A stretch of 64,000 nucleotides of DNA from Pseudarthrobacter sp. NamE5 (GTDB taxonomy: Bacteria; Actinomycetota; Actinomycetes; Actinomycetales; Micrococcaceae). The position numbers and the translations under genes were made by a program. The stretch lies in NCBI RefSeq assembly GCF_005796225.1, contig NZ_VAHO01000002.1, positions 1 to 64,000 of the forward strand, read 5' to 3'. This document shows, piece by piece, positions 1-7,775 of the stretch; position 1 is the stretch's first letter; the number at the start of each line of letters is the position of its first letter. The notes under the pieces are model-generated. The model was given only the letters and a program-made list of their open reading frames with translations. It had not been told where the DNA came from and did no database searches.

Positions 1-424
1 TCCAACCTCTCTTTGCGCGCATGAATCGGCGCACTCAGGCCAGGCAGGGTGACTGCCCGGCGTATATACGCCGTGTGCGACGTATCGGTTACAACAGCCC
101 GGGCATGTGTGCCGGGCAGGGTCCTAGCGCTCCTATGTCTGCAGAGTTTCAAGGTAGTTGTCCTGCAGGCATAGTTGTCATCAGCCACTCTAGCCCTGAC
201 GGCAAGTCGATGCGTAGCCGCAGCCTGGGGACTTCAATTGTATTTCGCAGTCATACTGTTTGTGTGACGAAAAGCCGCCGTGCAGGGGGCTGGCGGATCT
301 TGGTGTGACGCAGAATATGCGCTCCACCGGGGGCGGCAGCTTGAAGCGCGGGCACAAAGGGTGTTGGCTTGGCAGTAATGGAAATCACTATGCGCACTGC
401 ATATATGAGGCATTGGAGGAACAC
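1..424. other. Gene-free left edge, probable divergent promoter region
   Basis: I see no convincing gene here. A perfect 14-bp palindrome, GGCGTATATACGCC, lies at 59-72. The segment CTGCCCGGC at 53-61 can pair exactly with GCCGGGCAG at 111-119, and 97-105 can instead pair with 110-117 with one bulge, so alternative hairpins are possible. In Mycobacterium the DUF3052-ahpE pair is divergent from aceE (pyruvate dehydrogenase E1). By that analogy aceE would lie to the left on the minus strand and this would be the shared promoter region. That is inference, because aceE is outside the window. Confidence 0.4.
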
Positions 425-844
425 GTGAGCGAGGCCGACGCCGCCACTTCGGTAAATGTGGCGGAAAAATTGGGTTTCAAGAACGGGGATCTGATTCAGG
501 AGTTCGGTTACGACGACGATGTCGATTTCGACTTGCGTGACGATATTGAGGACCTCACCGGTTCGGAGCTGCTGGATGAGGACGACCATGAAGTAGCGGA
601 CGCCGTCATTTTGTGGTGGCGCGATGGTGACGGCGACCTGGTGGACTCCCTCATGGATTCGCTCACCACGCTCAGCGAGAACGGCGTTGTTTGGGTGCTG
701 ACTCCGAAGTCAGGACGGGAAGGGTACTTTTCCCCGTCGGATATCCAGGAAGCAGCGCCCACTGCCGGGCTGCACGTTACTACTTCTGCCGGCGTTTCCA
801 AGGACTGGAGCGCTACGCGGCTGGTGAGCAGGAAGAACAAGTGA
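425..844 (+). CDS. DUF3052 family protein
   Basis: This is a 139-residue acidic protein of unknown function, a homologue of the mycobacterial Rv2239c-type DUF3052 proteins. The open frame extends further upstream, but the GTG at 425 is preceded by GGAGGA at 415-420. The family N-terminus (NVAEKLGFKNGDLIQEFGYD) follows this start, whereas the upstream extension is low-quality sequence. The protein is rich in Asp and Glu (residues about 30-60), and a WWRDGDGDLVD segment and a SENGVVWVLTPK strand are typical of the family. It has no signal peptide or membrane segment. Its stop overlaps the start of the peroxiredoxin gene in a GTGA arrangement, so the two are probably translationally coupled. The function is not known. 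Confidence 0.85.
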   Translation: MSEADAATSVNVAEKLGFKNGDLIQEFGYDDDVDFDLRDDIEDLTGSELLDEDDHEVADAVILWWRDGDGDLVDSLMDSLTTLSENGVVWVLTPKSGREGYFSPSDIQEAAPTAGLHVTTSAGVSKDWSATRLVSRKNK

Positions 845-1335
845 CGGCAGCGCTTGGCGCTGCCTCTGTTGCTGTCCCCGCGGTCGGCGGGCCGGCGCCT
901 GACTTCGAGCTGGTCAACCAGTACGGTGAGCCGGTCAGGCTGTCCATGTTCCGTGGGCGGAACGTGGTCCTGGTGTTCTTTCCTTTTGCGTTCTCCGGCA
1001 TTTGTACCGGCGAACTGGGTGCTATCCGGGACAACATGGCCCTGTTCGAAGAGTCGAATAGCGCGGTCCTGGCCGTGTCTGTGGACAGCAAATTCAGCCT
1101 CCGCGCCTATGCCGGGCAGGAGGGGTATGCCTTCGAGCTGTTGGCCGACTTCTGGCCGCACGGGGCTGTGGCCGGCCTCTACGGGGTCTTCGATCCGGAG
1201 AGCGGCATGGCACGGCGTGGAACCTTCATCATCGACCCCGGCGGGACCATCCGCTACAGCGTGGTGAATCCGCGCGGCGAGGCCAGGGATTTCGATGAAT
1301 ACCGCAAGGCGCTGGCTAGCTTGGGAAGGGCCTGA
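841..1335 (+). CDS. ahpE: AhpE-type 1-Cys peroxiredoxin
   Basis: This thiol peroxidase reduces hydroperoxides in the cytosol. The 164-residue product carries the peroxiredoxin signature PFAFSGIC at residues 48-55, with C55 as the peroxidatic cysteine. There is no second cysteine, as expected for a 1-Cys AhpE. Mycobacterial AhpE is recycled by mycothiol and mycoredoxin, and the same is inferred here. The GTG start at 841 overlaps the preceding TGA by four bases. A longer in-frame extension reaching 691 runs inside the DUF3052 gene and is not believed. The DUF3052-AhpE pairing is shared with mycobacteria. I see no promoter between the two genes. Confidence 0.9.
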   Translation: MTAALGAASVAVPAVGGPAPDFELVNQYGEPVRLSMFRGRNVVLVFFPFAFSGICTGELGAIRDNMALFEESNSAVLAVSVDSKFSLRAYAGQEGYAFELLADFWPHGAVAGLYGVFDPESGMARRGTFIIDPGGTIRYSVVNPRGEARDFDEYRKALASLGRA

Positions 1336-1341
1336 CCGGCG

Positions 1342-2307
1342 ATGGGCGGGCCGCGGCATGGTGTAGGACTGACAGGGTTCGCCAGCATGCCCCCGGTTCC
1401 TCCCGCAGTCCCCTCTTCCAAAGAGCTGGAAGTGCTGGTCAGGATCAGGGACCTGCTGACCGGAGGCCGGTTCGCACTCCTCACGGGTGCCGGCCTGAGC
1501 ACCGACTCCGGCATCCCGGACTACCGTGGACCCGGTTCGCCCCCGCGCTCACCCATGACCTACCAGGAGTTCGTCAAGGCGGCTGAGAACCGCCAGCGTT
1601 ACTGGGCCAGGAACCACATCGGCTGGTCGCACCTCCGCCACGCTGATCCCAACCAGGGCCACTTCGCGTCGGCGGAGCTTGAGCGCCGGGGCCGCCTTAC
1701 GGGCCTCATCACGCAAAATGTCGACCGCCTGCACCAGGAGGCCGGCAGCGTTAATGTCGTTGATCTCCATGGCAGGTATGACCAGGTGGTGTGCCTGGCC
1801 TGCCGCCGGACATATTCCCGCCGTCTTTTGGCGGGAATGCTGGAGGAACTGAACCCTGATTTCCTCCCCCGGGCGGAAGAGTCAGGGCTGGTGGAGATGG
1901 CGCCGGACGCCGATGCCACAGTGGAAGACCAGGCCCTGATCGCCAGCTTCGTTGTTGCGGTGTGCCCGGCCTGCGGTGGAATACTGAAGCCTGACTTCGT
2001 GTACTTCGGCGAGAACGTGCCCAAAGACAGGGTTGAAACTTCTTACCGGATGGTTGACGACGCCGCTGCCCTGGTGGTTGCCGGATCGTCGCTGACCGTG
2101 ATGAGCGGGCTGCGCTTCGTGAGGCACGCGGCCAGGGACGGCAAGCCGGTGGTCATCATCAACAGGGGGACAACGCGCGGAGACGACAAAGCCACCATCA
2201 AGTTGGAAGCCGGCGTCAGTGAATCCCTGACCTGGCTGGCAGCTGCGCTTCCGCCCCTGGCGGGAGCTCGGGACGGGGCCGGCTTCTCCGGGCCGATTCG
2301 CAATTAG
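1342..2307 (+). CDS. Sir2-family NAD-dependent protein deacylase
   Basis: A sirtuin that removes acyl groups from lysine using NAD+. It has the Rossmann motif GAGLSTDSGIPDYRG (residues 49-63), TQNVDRLH (124-131), the catalytic His in DLHG (143) and two zinc CxxC pairs at 151/154 and 208/211. The pairs are about 54 residues apart, wider than in CobB and closer to the spacing in class II (SIRT4-like) sirtuins. The product has 321 residues from the ATG at 1342, which has GGAAGG at 1323-1328. An ATG at 1387 would give 306 residues, and homology begins only after both. It lies 6 bp behind the peroxiredoxin gene, so it may share that transcript. The substrate is unknown. Confidence 0.88.
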   Translation: MGGPRHGVGLTGFASMPPVPPAVPSSKELEVLVRIRDLLTGGRFALLTGAGLSTDSGIPDYRGPGSPPRSPMTYQEFVKAAENRQRYWARNHIGWSHLRHADPNQGHFASAELERRGRLTGLITQNVDRLHQEAGSVNVVDLHGRYDQVVCLACRRTYSRRLLAGMLEELNPDFLPRAEESGLVEMAPDADATVEDQALIASFVVAVCPACGGILKPDFVYFGENVPKDRVETSYRMVDDAAALVVAGSSLTVMSGLRFVRHAARDGKPVVIINRGTTRGDDKATIKLEAGVSESLTWLAAALPPLAGARDGAGFSGPIRN

Positions 2308-2373
2308 TCCCTGCAATCGGGTAGAGTCTATGTTCGTTGGTCAGGGTACCGCAGTACCTGATCCAGCGATTCA

Positions 2374-2449
2374 GGGTCTTTAGCTCAGCTGGTAGAGCGC
2401 CACGTTTACACCGTGGATGTCATCGGTTCGATCCCGGTAGGACCCACCA
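2374..2449 (+). tRNA. tRNA-Val (TAC anticodon)
   Basis: The cloverleaf is complete. The acceptor stem is GGGTCTT (2374-2380) with AGGACCC (2439-2445). The anticodon stem CCACG/CGTGG encloses the loop TTTACAC, giving anticodon TAC at 2407-2409. The T-loop is TTCGATC. The 3' CCA is encoded (2447-2449). A strong terminator follows directly. Confidence 0.97.
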
Positions 2450-2452
2450 GCA

Positions 2453-2496
2453 AACCCCGCAGATTCCGCCACTCGGCAGAAACTGCGGGGTTTTTT
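2453..2496 (+). terminator. Rho-independent terminator of tRNA-Val
   Basis: The stem AACCCCGCAG near 2453-2462 pairs with CTGCGGGGTT from 2483. It is followed by a run of six T at 2491-2496. Confidence 0.9.
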
Positions 2497-2572
2497 GCTT
2501 GCTGGCCCGGCTGGCTACCAGAGGCTGGCGGCTGCGGTTTCGAATGTCTGCCCCCTGCCATAGCTTTCAGGA

Positions 2573-2863
2573 ATGGAACATGTGATGGTGCGGACAGCCG
2601 GGGATGGCAGGCCGACGGCGGTGCTCAGCAATGGCAGGGAATGGGAAGTCGGTGCCGAACCAGTCAGATGGTTTGAGCGGATCAACTGGTGGGAGACACA
2701 CCGAAGAATGCCCAAGGGCCTCAGCCGGATGGACGTGGAGGTTCTGCAGCTCCAGGTGAGGCTGGGAAGGAACACCGGTTCTGCCCTGACCACCATGCTC
2801 CTGGAAAGGGACGGGCTGGGAGGGGGCTGGCGGCTGCGGCAGGCTGTTGCTGATGCTGCCTGA
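2573..2863 (+). CDS. Small hypothetical protein, possibly DUF6504-like
   Basis: A 96-residue soluble protein. The central part (EPVRWFERINWWETHRRMP, about 30-48) is Trp/Arg-rich, and the C-terminus ends GGWRLRQAVADAA. It resembles short actinobacterial proteins annotated DUF6504, but that assignment is from memory and tentative. The ATG at 2573 has only CAGGA close upstream. GTG 2582 or ATG 2585 are alternatives with better spacing. It stands alone between the tRNA-Val terminator and a hairpin at 2916, facing the gntR gene. No function can be assigned. Confidence 0.6.
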   Translation: MEHVMVRTAGDGRPTAVLSNGREWEVGAEPVRWFERINWWETHRRMPKGLSRMDVEVLQLQVRLGRNTGSALTTMLLERDGLGGGWRLRQAVADAA

Positions 2864-2915
2864 CGGTCACGGCAGGGTTCAGCTGATCTGACAGGTCATC
2901 CCGGGTATTGGAAAA

Positions 2916-2954
2916 CCCTCCGCCGCGACTATTGGGGGATGCCGCGGTGGAGGG
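2916..2954. terminator. Hairpin between convergent genes
   Basis: A 12-bp stem (2916-2927 with 2943-2954, one G-T pair) lies between the small gene on plus and gntR on minus. Four A bases just left of the stem would read as a short U-tract on the minus strand, so it could end gntR transcription. Confidence 0.5.
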
Positions 2955-3054
2955 CCTGCAGTGAATATACCGTGAACCTGGTTGAAACAAAAAGTTGCCC
3001 CCGGCTTTGTGACACCTGCCTTGCGGCAGCACAAGCCAGCGCCGGCAAGAACGG

Positions 3055-3780
3055 TCAGCGGTGCACGGGAATAAAAACCCGGGGCTGCTCCGTCCAAGTT
3101 TCCGACATCTGCGACATGGTCCGCCTCATGATCTTGTCCGAGGCCTCACGCGCGGCGGAGGCATCACCCCTGGCGATCGCTTCCGCCACATCAACATGCC
3201 ACTGAAGGGCGGCCTCGTGCGGATGATCGGGCATCAGCCCATGGACCGTGCGCCCGGTAAGGGTCTCCGCTACCTGACCCATCAGGTTGGCAAACATTTC
3301 GTTTCCGGACCCGGACAGCAGCAGGGAGTGGAACTGGATGTCCAGCTCAAGGAAGCGGGGAACTTCCCCCTTGTTTCCGGCGTCGCGCATGGCATGGGCG
3401 ACATCCACCAGTTCCAGCCGAAGCGGCGCGGGCGCATTCTGGGCGGCCAGCTCCGCGGCCGCCGGCTCAACTGCTGACCGCAGTTCCGCTAGGGAGCGAA
3501 GCTGTGCGCCGCGGGCGTCACTGGCCAGGCGCCACCGGATGACCTGCGGGTCAAAGGGGTTCCAGCGGCTGGGGGGGAGCACGCGGATGCCCACCCGCTT
3601 GGTGGTTTCCACCAGTCCGAGGGACTGCAGCACGCGTACGGCCTCGCGGATTACGGACCTGGAAACGCTCAGTTCATCTTCGAGTTTTTCAGCGAGCATA
3701 ATATGGCCGGCAGGAAGCTCCCCTGAGACGATGCGGGTGCCGAGGTTCTCAATGGCACGGTGGTGCAGGCTGCGGGTCAT
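3055..3780 (-). CDS. GntR-family (FCD) transcriptional regulator, probable gluconate regulator
   Basis: A 241-residue FadR-subfamily repressor. The N-terminal winged helix-turn-helix (AIENLGTRIVSGELPAGHIM to VSRSVIREAVRVLQSLGLVE) is followed by an all-helical FCD ligand domain with the metal-binding pattern LDIQFH and HPHE and a final WHVDVAEAI helix. The ATG at 3780 begins MTRSLHHRAIENLG, as is usual for the family. A 25-residue upstream extension is not supported. The gene is divergent from 6-phosphogluconate dehydrogenase, and a perfect CAGACC-N3-GGTCTG palindrome sits in the shared region. A role in sensing gluconate or a phosphogluconate and controlling gnd is inferred from context. Confidence 0.88.
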   Translation of the reverse strand: MTRSLHHRAIENLGTRIVSGELPAGHIMLAEKLEDELSVSRSVIREAVRVLQSLGLVETTKRVGIRVLPPSRWNPFDPQVIRWRLASDARGAQLRSLAELRSAVEPAAAELAAQNAPAPLRLELVDVAHAMRDAGNKGEVPRFLELDIQFHSLLLSGSGNEMFANLMGQVAETLTGRTVHGLMPDHPHEAALQWHVDVAEAIARGDASAAREASDKIMRRTMSQMSETWTEQPRVFIPVHR

Positions 3781-3901
3781 GCAGCTAAGCCTAGTGTTAC
3801 CAGGCGTGCAAGGAGGCAGTGCCCGGTCCTGCCGCCGACACATAGGGTTCCACAACGTGGGCGTTACTTTCCTGTGACTTCCCGAATATATATGCTTTAT
3901 T

Positions 3902-3916
3902 CAGACCCTTGGTCTG
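3902..3916. promoter_or_regulatory. Candidate GntR operator upstream of gnd
   Basis: CAGACC-CTT-GGTCTG is a perfect inverted repeat with a 3-bp spacer, typical in size for FCD-GntR operators. It sits just downstream of an AT-rich TATATATGCTTTATT segment (about 3887-3901) that could hold the -10 of gnd, so a bound repressor would block transcription. Confidence 0.55.
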
Positions 3917-3982
3917 CAAGTGCGCTTCCCGGCAGTGGGAAGCCGCTGCACTTCCATAGCACAGTAACGAATTGGAGTTTTG

Positions 3983-5419
3983 ATGTCTGCACACATCGGT
4001 GTCACCGGCCTTGCGGTGATGGGCGCCAACCTGGCCCGCAACCTGGCAAGGAACGGCTTCACGGTTGCCCTGCACAACAGGTCAGTTGAAAAGACGGACG
4101 CGCTGCTGGAGCGGTACGGCTCAGAGGGTGATTTTGTCCGGACTGAAACGCTGCAGGAACTGGTCGACTCCCTGGAGAAGCCCCGCCGCGTGCTGATCAT
4201 GGTCAAGGCCGGGAAGCCGGTGGACTCCGTAATCGAACAGCTTGAGCCGCTTTTGGAGCCGGGCGACATCATCATCGACGCCGGCAACTCGCACTACGAG
4301 GACACCCGCCGCCGGGAAGCCGCGCTGGCCAAGAAGGACCTGCACTTCGTGGGCGTCGGCGTATCCGGCGGTGAAGAAGGCGCCCTGAACGGTCCTTCCA
4401 TCATGCCGGGTGGTTCCAAGGAGTCCTACAAGGCCCTCGGCCCGCTGCTTGAGAAGATTTCCGCCAAGGTGGACGGCGAGCCCTGCTGCGCCTGGGTGGG
4501 GACCGACGGTGCCGGACACTTCGTCAAGATGGTCCACAACGGCATTGAATATGCGGACATGCAGGTGATCGGCGAAGCCTTTGACCTGCTGCGCTCCGGA
4601 GCGGGCATAGAGCCGGCCGAGCAGGCAAAGATTTTCTCGGAGTGGAACAAAGGCGAGCTGTCCTCCTTCCTGATCGAGATCTCCGCCGAGGTCCTGGGGC
4701 ACGTCGACGCCAAGACCGGCAAGCCGTTCGTTGACGTCGTCGTGGACGCCGCGGGCCAGAAGGGCACCGGCCGCTGGACTGTCATTTCCGCGCTGGAACT
4801 CGGCTCGCCGGTGTCCGGCATTGCCGAATCAGTGTTCGCCCGGGCCCTGTCCTCGCAGACAGCCCAGCGCAAGCTGGGCCAGGAGCTGCTGGAGGGCAAC
4901 GAGGCCGCCGTGGAGATCCCGGAAACCTTCGTCGAGGATGTCCGGCAGGCGTTGTATGCCTCCAAGCTCGTTTCCTACGCCCAGGGCCTGGACATGCTCA
5001 CGTCCGCCGCCAAGGAATACGGCTGGGACCTCAAGCTGGACGAAATCGCCTCGCTCTGGCGTGCCGGCTGCATCATCCGCGCTGAACTCCTGAAGGACAT
5101 CACCAAGGCCTACGCCGCCGACGAGAAGCCGGCAAACCTGCTGTTCGCCCCGGCCTTCACCAAAGCGATCGCCGACGCCCTGCCCGCATGGCGCCGCGTG
5201 GTTGCCACTGCCGTCCAGCTGGGCATCCCGGTTCCGGTGTTCTCCTCTTCGCTGGCGTACTACGATGGTCTGCGCCGCAAGCGCGTTGCGGCCGCCCTGA
5301 TACAGGGCCAGCGCGATCTGTTCGGCGCCCACACCTACGGCCGCGTCGACGCCGAAGGCACCTTCCACACCCTTTGGGGCGAGGACAAGTCCGAGATCGA
5401 AGCCGTAGACACGCACTGA
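3983..5419 (+). CDS. gnd: 6-phosphogluconate dehydrogenase, decarboxylating (NADP-type)
   Basis: Oxidises 6-phosphogluconate to ribulose 5-phosphate and CO2 in the pentose phosphate pathway. The 478-residue protein matches the long homodimeric family. It has a Rossmann motif GVTGLAVMGANLARN, an HNRS segment typical of NADP binding, the substrate motif VGVSGGEEGALNGPSIMPGG with catalytic Lys in GAGHFVKMVHNGIEY, and an intact all-alpha C-terminal domain ending near HTLWG. ATG 3983 follows GGAG at 3974-3977. The TTG just before it is not needed. The gene ends at a strong terminator and is divergent from a GntR regulator, which probably controls it. Confidence 0.96.
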   Translation: MSAHIGVTGLAVMGANLARNLARNGFTVALHNRSVEKTDALLERYGSEGDFVRTETLQELVDSLEKPRRVLIMVKAGKPVDSVIEQLEPLLEPGDIIIDAGNSHYEDTRRREAALAKKDLHFVGVGVSGGEEGALNGPSIMPGGSKESYKALGPLLEKISAKVDGEPCCAWVGTDGAGHFVKMVHNGIEYADMQVIGEAFDLLRSGAGIEPAEQAKIFSEWNKGELSSFLIEISAEVLGHVDAKTGKPFVDVVVDAAGQKGTGRWTVISALELGSPVSGIAESVFARALSSQTAQRKLGQELLEGNEAAVEIPETFVEDVRQALYASKLVSYAQGLDMLTSAAKEYGWDLKLDEIASLWRAGCIIRAELLKDITKAYAADEKPANLLFAPAFTKAIADALPAWRRVVATAVQLGIPVPVFSSSLAYYDGLRRKRVAAALIQGQRDLFGAHTYGRVDAEGTFHTLWGEDKSEIEAVDTH

Positions 5420-5437
5420 TCCTGCTGCCAAGACGCG

Positions 5438-5480
5438 AAAGGCGGGCAGTTCCCGGATAACCGGAAACTGCCCGCCTTTT
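5438..5480. terminator. Bidirectional terminator between gnd and cysE
   Basis: The stem AAAGGCGGGCAGTTCCCGG pairs with CCGGAAACTGCCCGCCTTT across an ATAA loop, with one internal mismatch. Flanking A and T runs allow it to work on both strands for these convergent genes. Confidence 0.9.
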
Positions 5481-5524
5481 CGTTATATGGTTTGTTGTAC
5501 CGGGCCGGGGCGGTGACTCAAGCG

Positions 5525-6109
5525 TCAGAGATGGTATTCAATCTCGTACTCGGCCGGGTCCACGGCGGGCTTGGTCTCCCGCTGTGCGTCCCGGTGGCGC
5601 CACTTGGCAGGTACGCCGGTGACGATCGATTCCGGCGGCGCGTCCTTCACCACTACCGCGTTGGCGCCCACGGCACTGTCATGGCCAATGGTGATCGGGC
5701 CCAAAATCTTGGCGCCGGCACCAATGGTGACCCGGTCGCCGATAGTGGGGTGGCGTTTGATCCGCGCGAGCGACCGTCCCCCGAGCGTTACGCCGTGATA
5801 CATCATGACGTCCTCGCCGATCTCGGCGGTTTCCCCAATGACCACGCCCATGCCGTGGTCGATGAAGAAGCGTCGGCCAATCGTTGCACCGGGATGGATC
5901 TCGATGCCGGTCACGAACCTGCCGAACTGCGAGAGCAGCCGGGCCGGAAAGCGCAGGGCCGGGTTCTGCCACAGTCGGTGCGTGAGCCGGTGGATCCAGA
6001 TGGCGTGCAGGCCGGAGTAAGCGAAAAAGTTTTCGAAAGAACCTCGAGCCGCCGGGTCGTGCGACCGGGCGGCATCGAGATCTTCTTTTAGTCTTGCGAA
6101 AAAGCCCAC
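5525..6109 (-). CDS. cysE: Serine O-acetyltransferase
   Basis: Makes O-acetyl-L-serine, the acceptor for sulfide in cysteine synthesis. The 194-residue product is the short EpsC-type enzyme. An alpha-helical N-terminus (residues 1-65) is followed by a left-handed beta-helix of hexapeptide repeats ([20 protein letters not shown], then [25 protein letters not shown]). The DHGMG and YHGVTLGG segments hold the active-site histidines. It lies 39 bp downstream of cysK on the same strand, so cysK-cysE is probably one operon. Confidence 0.95.
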   Translation of the reverse strand: MGFFARLKEDLDAARSHDPAARGSFENFFAYSGLHAIWIHRLTHRLWQNPALRFPARLLSQFGRFVTGIEIHPGATIGRRFFIDHGMGVVIGETAEIGEDVMMYHGVTLGGRSLARIKRHPTIGDRVTIGAGAKILGPITIGHDSAVGANAVVVKDAPPESIVTGVPAKWRHRDAQRETKPAVDPAEYEIEYHL

Positions 6110-6148
6110 AAAGTTCTTTCTACAGGAAACGGGCGAACGGCGTTCTGA

Positions 6149-7084
6149 TCAGCCGCGGATGTCGTCATAGAGCACGGTGGAGATGTAACGCTCACCGAAG
6201 TCGCAGACCACGGCGACGATCAGCTTGCCCGCGTTCTCCGGGCGCTTCGCCAGTTCCAGGGCGCCCCAGACGATTGCGCCGGAGGAGATGCCGCCCAGGA
6301 TGCCTTCCTTGACGCCGAGGTCGCGGGCTACGCGCACGGAATCCTCAAGGGTGGCGTCCAAAACTTCGTCGTAGATGTTGGTGTCCAGGATCTCGGGGAT
6401 GAAGTTCGCCCCAATGCCCTGGATCTTGTGGGGCCCGGGCGCGCCGCCGTTGAGGATGGCGGAGTCCTTGGGTTCGATTGCGACGATCTGGACGCCGGGC
6501 TTGCGCTCCTTCAGGACCTGGCCGACGCCGGTGACGGTTCCGCCGGTGCCGACGCCTGCCACGAAGATGTCAACGGCACCTTCAGTGTCCGCCCAGATCT
6601 CCTCCGCCGTGGTGTTGCGGTGGATTTCGGGGTTTGCTTCGTTGGCGAACTGCTGCGCCCAAATGGAGTTCTCGGTGTTGGCCACGATTTCCTGGGCCTT
6701 CTCCACCGCACCCCGCATGCCTTCGGAGCCCGGCGTCAGGACAATCTCGGCACCGAAGGCACGCAGCATGACGCGGCGTTCCGTGGACATGGTCTCCGGC
6801 ATGGTGAGGATGACTTTGTAACCGCGGGCAGCGCCCACCATGGCCAGGGCGATGCCGGTGTTCCCGGAGGTACCCTCAACAATGGTTCCGCCCGGCTTCA
6901 GGGCACCGGACTTCTCGGCGGCGTCGACGATCGCCACGCCAATACGGTCCTTGACGCTGTTGGCCGGGTTGTAGAACTCAAGCTTGACGGCGACGGTGGC
7001 GTCCAGGCCCTCGCTGAGCCGGTTGAGCCTGACCAGCGGAGTCCCGCCAACCAGCTGGGTTACATCGTCATAGATCCGTGCCAT
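6149..7084 (-). CDS. cysK: Cysteine synthase A (O-acetylserine sulfhydrylase)
   Basis: This PLP enzyme converts O-acetylserine and sulfide to cysteine. The PLP lysine is in [11 protein letters not shown] (about 40-50), the phosphate-binding loop is [10 protein letters not shown] (about 72-81), and [10 protein letters not shown] and [10 protein letters not shown] complete the cofactor pocket. [20 protein letters not shown] is the standard N-terminus, giving 311 residues from 7084. An ATG two codons upstream (7090) gives 313 residues and cannot be excluded, since AGG lies at a usable distance from both. It is cotranscribed with cysE. Confidence 0.95.
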   Translation of the reverse strand: MARIYDDVTQLVGGTPLVRLNRLSEGLDATVAVKLEFYNPANSVKDRIGVAIVDAAEKSGALKPGGTIVEGTSGNTGIALAMVGAARGYKVILTMPETMSTERRVMLRAFGAEIVLTPGSEGMRGAVEKAQEIVANTENSIWAQQFANEANPEIHRNTTAEEIWADTEGAVDIFVAGVGTGGTVTGVGQVLKERKPGVQIVAIEPKDSAILNGGAPGPHKIQGIGANFIPEILDTNIYDEVLDATLEDSVRVARDLGVKEGILGGISSGAIVWGALELAKRPENAGKLIVAVVCDFGERYISTVLYDDIRG

Positions 7085-7148
7085 GTACATACGCCTATCT
7101 CTGAAGGGTGAATACTGAGGTCAGCCTAACGAGGCCATGTAACCGTGG

Positions 7149-7673
7149 CTAAGCGTTAAGCCATGCAGAGTAATATTTCCTGGCCTTGGCGAGCTTGGGG
7201 TTGATGATCACCTGGCAGTACCCCTGCTCAGGATGCTTGGCGTAGTAGTTCTGGTGGAATTCCTCCGCGACATGGAACCGGGGGAGGCGGACAACTTCAG
7301 TGACGATGGGGTTTGTCCACAACGCCTGGTTCCGTTCGATGGCTTCCTCGAACAGGACCTTCTCTTCGGTCGTCTCATAGAACATTGAGGACCTGTACTG
7401 GGTGCCGACGTCGTAGCCCTGGCGGTTCAGCGTAGTGGGGTCGTGCAGGGCGAAGAACATGTCCAGGATGACGTCCTCCGGGATGATGTCCTCGTCGAAG
7501 GTCACGGCTACCACTTCGGCATGTCCGGTGGTGCCGCTGCAGACAGAGTAGTAGTCCGGCTCCGGATCGTGGCCTCCCGTATAGCCGGAGATCACCGAGG
7601 TGACGCCCTTGGTTTTCTGGTAGACGGCGTCGAGGCACCAGAAGCAGCCTCCGCCCAAAACAAAAGTCTTCAT
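7149..7673 (-). CDS. msrA: Peptide-methionine (S)-S-oxide reductase
   Basis: Repairs oxidised methionine in proteins. The 174-residue protein starts MKTFVLGGGCFWCLDAVYQ, with the catalytic Cys in GCFWC and the conserved GYTGG, GHAEVV and QYRS segments. EEFHQNYYAKHP near the C-terminus is typical. The ATG at 7673 is preceded by AAAGAGG. A much longer frame continues upstream to 8192 but runs antisense through the NIF3 gene and is not coding. It ends 64 bp before cysK on the same strand, so it may be part of the sulfur amino acid group. Confidence 0.95.
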   Translation of the reverse strand: MKTFVLGGGCFWCLDAVYQKTKGVTSVISGYTGGHDPEPDYYSVCSGTTGHAEVVAVTFDEDIIPEDVILDMFFALHDPTTLNRQGYDVGTQYRSSMFYETTEEKVLFEEAIERNQALWTNPIVTEVVRLPRFHVAEEFHQNYYAKHPEQGYCQVIINPKLAKARKYYSAWLNA

Positions 7674-7775
7674 GACCTCTTTAATGGTTCGGGGCGCCGG
7701 ATGATTCCCGGCCGGCCCCCGGGCCCCGGACGCAGGGCGTGGGGCAGGACGGTGTGATGGGGTAAAACTAAGACT

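Noticed and set aside
2573..2863. The small gene after tRNA-Val as an integrase fragment or tRNA-adjacent island
   Set aside because: The tRNA 3' end is followed by its terminator, no direct repeat of the tRNA end was noticed, and the protein shows no recombinase motif.
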